Shown here in pieces: positions 61,031 to 64,000 of a DNA stretch of 64,000 nucleotides. The notes below the pieces were generated by a model that saw only the letters and a program-made list of their open reading frames with translations, made no database searches and was not told where the DNA came from. Source of the DNA: a virus; IMG/VR virus record IMGVR_UViG_3300027771_000009, positions 16,881 through 80,880 of that record, one strand, 5' to 3'. Both the position numbers and the translations under genes were made by a program. How positions within the stretch are numbered: the first letter of the stretch is position 1; each line of letters opens with the position of its first letter.

Positions 61031-62169
61031 TGAATTTTTGGGAAGCAATTGATTACAAAAACGCTAGGAAAGTGTTGGTAATTCCAAATATAACGAATAG
61101 TTCTAACATTGAAAAGGATTCCTTTATTGATGTATTGTATAATCACATAAAAGCTTTGGATAGTCGTGGTGACTACTATTGGAATGTGTTAGTTCCAAAA
61201 GGTAATGTTACTAAGAAATTAAATCTACCTAATGTTAAGCAAATTGAGATTCACATTCCCGGTGATATGATGAATCAAAGAGCATTCCCATCGGTTGATT
61301 TAATGAAGGTATTGCGAGATGTTGAGTATGATGTTATATATTCACATCTACCAGATTGGCCACAAGTTGGTAGATATGCTAAGTTTGGAACTAAGATTAT
61401 TGGTTATACACATTGGTTTGAGGGTGCAAAGCATCTACCTTGTAATGGTATCGATAGACGGGCTGGTAAGGCAAAGTGGTTGTGGTTACCAATTGAACTT
61501 TTGGGAATTTCTCAAATGGAAACCTGCTATCTAAATACACAGGACCAAAAGAATAGAGTTCTTGCTGAAGCAAAGGAACTATTCAATGATGAGTTTGTTC
61601 AAAAATTAGATAATATACTTACAGTCTGGAATTTGGGTGTTGAGAAATCTAAGATTGTACATACACCATCAACTGATAAGCAAAACATCATTGTGTTTAA
61701 TCATAGACCCGCTGCATATAAAGGATATCCTAAATTCATTGAGTTAATGAGAGAATATCGTAAACAAAGACAAGATTTCACAGTATGGGTTCCTCAGTTA
61801 AGTGGACAATCACCTGAAAGTTGGATTGATAACTCCAAATCACCAAAGCATGAATATTACCAAAGATTGCAAGATTGTATTGTTGGTATTCAAATGAGGC
61901 AATCGAATTATGGTTGGTCTGTAAGTGGTACTGATTGTATGATGAACGGAACTCCAATGGTTTGGCAAGAATCTGATTGTTATAGAGAAATAGACCCAAA
62001 TGGTTTATTTTGGAATAAGAAAGTAGATTTCTTCAATATCTTAGATAAGATATTAGATGATACTACGTATCGTAATGAATTGGATTTGAAAGCAATTCAA
62101 AGAGCAACTGAACTCTCACAAAATGAAGCTACGATGATTGATAAATTACATAAAAAACTAAATTCATAA
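61030..62169 (+). CDS. GT-B glycosyltransferase (GT4-like)
   Basis: A 379-residue protein. The C-terminal half carries IIVFNHRPAAYKGYPKFIEL, VPQLSG and then SNYGWSVSGTDCMMNGTPMV, the donor-binding pattern of GT4-type enzymes. The N-terminal Rossmann half includes VIYSHLPDWPQVGRYAK. No membrane or signal sequence. It could glycosylate modified DNA, like T4 glucosyltransferases, or fibre Ser/Thr residues. Its neighbours (nuclease-like gene, DNA polymerase) slightly favour DNA. It is coupled to the gene upstream by a one-base overlap. Confidence 0.7.
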   Translation: MNFWEAIDYKNARKVLVIPNITNSSNIEKDSFIDVLYNHIKALDSRGDYYWNVLVPKGNVTKKLNLPNVKQIEIHIPGDMMNQRAFPSVDLMKVLRDVEYDVIYSHLPDWPQVGRYAKFGTKIIGYTHWFEGAKHLPCNGIDRRAGKAKWLWLPIELLGISQMETCYLNTQDQKNRVLAEAKELFNDEFVQKLDNILTVWNLGVEKSKIVHTPSTDKQNIIVFNHRPAAYKGYPKFIELMREYRKQRQDFTVWVPQLSGQSPESWIDNSKSPKHEYYQRLQDCIVGIQMRQSNYGWSVSGTDCMMNGTPMVWQESDCYREIDPNGLFWNKKVDFFNILDKILDDTTYRNELDLKAIQRATELSQNEATMIDKLHKKLNS

Positions 62170-62176
62170 AATAGAC

Positions 62177-62359
62177 ATGAAAAAATTAAATAAGATGTTA
62201 GCGGAGTTTGACTCCAAAGGAGTATTCCCATATGATAAAGAATTATCTGAGGTAGCTAAAGAAAAAAACGGATTAGATTCAGAATATGATGTGGAGATGA
62301 TGTTAATTGAGAGAGCTAGGAGCGATGAATCGCATCCCTACCATAAGATGGTAATATAA
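62177..62359 (+). CDS. 60-residue protein, unknown
   Basis: A short charged protein: MKKLNKMLAEFDSKGVFPYD, then KELSEVAKEKNGLDSEYDVE and a C-terminal ERARSDESHPYHKMVI. It starts seven bases after the glycosyltransferase stop and ends before the polymerase promoter, so it closes that operon. No family recognised. Confidence 0.5.
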   Translation: MKKLNKMLAEFDSKGVFPYDKELSEVAKEKNGLDSEYDVEMMLIERARSDESHPYHKMVI

Positions 62360-62372
62360 ATCAAAAAATTAA

Positions 62373-62404
62373 TTAGGAATAATCAAATATATTTTGTATA
62401 TTTG
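62373..62404 (+). promoter_or_regulatory. Bacteroidetes-type promoter before DNA polymerase
   Basis: TATATTTG at 62397-62404; the upstream element is TTAG rather than TTG (from 62373). It lies 20 bases before the polymerase ATG. Confidence 0.65.
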
Positions 62405-62424
62405 AATAAATCAAAAAACACTTA

Positions 62425-64000
62425 ATGTACCAAAATATATATTATCAAAGAGAACGAAACCTTATCCACTTATGGGATGATAAATTGGGCTATCGTACAT
62501 TCCCATACACTCGTTATGCTTATGAAAAAGCAGAAAATGGGGAATGTATTTCATTGTATGGTGAACGATGTACAAAAATTTACAAATATAGTAAAGATGA
62601 TTTAAATTTATTAGAATCCGATGTACCTGAAACTACGAGAGTTTTAGTTGATACATATACTGATTCTGATTTACCATCAGAGGGACACGTTATCCTTACA
62701 TATGATATTGAGTGTGAAATGGAAAGTGGCTTACCCGATCCTGAAGAAGCTACCAATGAATTAACATCAATCGCTTTACATGATTCGGCAACTAAGCAAG
62801 CTTGGGTATTGGTTATGGATAAAGCTGGTGAGATGTTGGAAAAAACAACTGATAAAGCAATAGTACTTCCATTCAGAACCGAAGAAGATATGTTGATGAA
62901 GTATTTAGAGTTGTATGAGATGATTAATCCAACTATTGTAACTGGATGGAACATTGATTACTTTGATACACCTATGTTATACAATCGTATCAAACGATTA
63001 TTAGGTAAACAACACGCTAATAGATTATCACCTATTGGGGAATGTTTCTGGTCACCTTATCGCAAAAGATTCTTTATGGCTGGTGTATCTTACTTAGATT
63101 ATATGGCTCTTTACAAAAACTTTACATATTCTGAATTAGATTCATATCGATTGGATAGTATCGCTCAGAAAGAATTAGGTAGAGGTAAGATTGAATATGA
63201 AGGAAACTTAGATTTACTTTTTAAAGATGATATTGAGAAATTCATTGAGTATAACTTAGTGGATGTTGAATTGGTAGTTGATTTTGAAGCAAAGTTACAA
63301 TTTATTGATACTGCTAGAGGTATCTGTCATGCTGGACACGTTCCATATGAAGATTTTGTATATTCATCAAAATACCTTGAGGGAGCACTACTTTGTTATC
63401 TAAAAAGAAAGAGTATCGTAGCACCTAACAAACCTGCTGATAGAAGAGAACGAATGGAAGCTCTTAAAGAAAATAAGCAAGAGAAGTTCATTGGGGCATA
63501 CGTAAAAGCACCAATTGTTGGAAAGTATGATTGGATATATGATTTAGATTTAACATCTCTATATCCATCTATTATTATGACTATCAATATTTCACCTGAA
63601 ACTAAGATGGGTAAGATTGAAGATTGGGATGCACAGGATTTCGTAAAAGATAAGAGAGAACTTTGGAAAATCAATGGAGATACTATTAAGCAAGAGAATT
63701 TAAAGTTATTCTTAGAACGTAGTAAGTATTCAGTTGCATCCAATGGTGTTTTGTATAGAACCGATATAGTAGGTTGTATTCCTGATATCTTAGACTTGTG
63801 GTTCTCACAAAGGGTAGAGTTTAGAAAGTTAGAGAAGAAGTATGGTGAAAGTGGAGAAAAAGAAAAGTACGCATTCTATAAGAAGAGGCAATTAGTACAA
63901 AAGATTCTGCTTAACTCACTTTATGGCGTCCTCGGTCTTCCTGCCTTCCGCTTCTATGATGTGGATAACGCTACCGCAGTAACAACAACTGGACAGACTG
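62425..64000 (+). CDS. gp43: family B DNA polymerase (T4 gp43-like), 3' end outside window
   Basis: The first 525 codons from ATG at 62425 are visible and open to the window edge. The 3'-5' exonuclease is complete: Exo I YDIEC (D94, E96), Exo II GWNIDYFD (N176, D178), Exo III YNLVDVEL (D280). The polymerase part shows motif A DLTSLYPSIIM (D375) and motif B KILLNSLYGVLG near the edge. Motif C (DTDS) lies beyond the window. The order and spacing follow T4 gp43. This is the replicative polymerase that works with the gp32 and gp41 homologues encoded upstream. A host-type promoter precedes it. Confidence 0.92.
   Translation, partial: MYQNIYYQRERNLIHLWDDKLGYRTFPYTRYAYEKAENGECISLYGERCTKIYKYSKDDLNLLESDVPETTRVLVDTYTDSDLPSEGHVILTYDIECEMESGLPDPEEATNELTSIALHDSATKQAWVLVMDKAGEMLEKTTDKAIVLPFRTEEDMLMKYLELYEMINPTIVTGWNIDYFDTPMLYNRIKRLLGKQHANRLSPIGECFWSPYRKRFFMAGVSYLDYMALYKNFTYSELDSYRLDSIAQKELGRGKIEYEGNLDLLFKDDIEKFIEYNLVDVELVVDFEAKLQFIDTARGICHAGHVPYEDFVYSSKYLEGALLCYLKRKSIVAPNKPADRRERMEALKENKQEKFIGAYVKAPIVGKYDWIYDLDLTSLYPSIIMTINISPETKMGKIEDWDAQDFVKDKRELWKINGDTIKQENLKLFLERSKYSVASNGVLYRTDIVGCIPDILDLWFSQRVEFRKLEKKYGESGEKEKYAFYKKRQLVQKILLNSLYGVLGLPAFRFYDVDNATAVTTTGQT

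Noticed and set aside
1-64000. Prophage or plasmid origin of the window
   Set aside because: No integrase, repressor, attachment site, partition pair or host housekeeping gene was found; all genes point one way and form a T4-like virion and replisome set.

Overview
The window reads as part of the genome of a lytic, T4-like tailed phage (contractile tail, T4-type replisome) whose host is a member of the Bacteroidetes. Every supported gene lies on the + strand, intergenic gaps are short, and the DNA is AT-rich. The host assignment rests on at least eleven promoters of the Bacteroidetes type (TTG, about 20 bases, then TATATTTG or TATATTAG) and on a small histone-H1-like gene of a kind typical of Bacteroidetes. 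No integrase, repressor, tRNA, rRNA, insertion sequence or CRISPR array was seen. The gene at each end is cut by the window edge.

Layout. Bases 1-29,500 hold virion fibre and adhesin genes: a protein with seven copies of a YGGNERS repeat, two enormous fibre genes (3,921 and 3,971 residues) with parallel architecture (SGS-rich repeats, then proline-free collagen-like Gly-X-Y arrays, then distal domains), a leucine-rich-repeat adhesin, a tail-assembly chaperone and small beta-rich proteins. The first giant carries two cupredoxin-like domains with complete type-1 copper ligand sets. The second ends in a peptidase S74 intramolecular chaperone. Bases 29,500-41,000 hold the tail: sheath (gp18), tube (gp19), a tail-assembly-chaperone/gp26-like gene followed by what looks like a frameshift-expressed second half, the tape measure, and baseplate and hub proteins. 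At 41,000-43,300 a glycosyltransferase and a family A DNA polymerase-like gene interrupt the late block, each with its own host-type promoter. At 43,300-46,600 are a large unknown protein, a small unknown protein and a cell-wall enzyme with an L,D-transpeptidase-like S-x-G-C motif.

Bases 46,600-51,700 are a T4-like recombination/replication set: a triple tandem promoter, then gp32, UvsX, RNase H and gp41 helicase. Bases 51,850-55,900 hold a histone-H1-like protein, NrdB, a SET-like protein, a MazG-like pyrophosphohydrolase, NrdA and thioredoxin, so nucleotide supply is mixed with putative chromatin-style genes. Bases 55,880-58,050 hold a cassette of two Mom-like DNA-modification paralogues with small partners. 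Bases 58,050-59,760 hold unknown early genes and three related promoter-plus-hairpin leaders. The window ends with a GIY-YIG/ParB-like fusion, a GT-B glycosyltransferase and the start of the family B DNA polymerase (gp43-like).

Two promoter vocabularies can be read from the sequence. Host-type promoters precede replication, nucleotide and accessory genes. A different decamer, ATATTTATA followed by A, T or G, precedes the structural units and is proposed here as the phage late promoter. The gp32 leader has both. The most unusual items are the three covarying hairpin leaders with a variant promoter, the triple promoter array with similar short leader peptides, the apparent T7-run frameshift, the exonuclease-free PolA-like gene in a PolB phage, the Mom-like pair, and a 217-base near-identical in-frame duplication inside the second giant fibre gene. 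All functions are inferred by reading the proteins; no database search was run.
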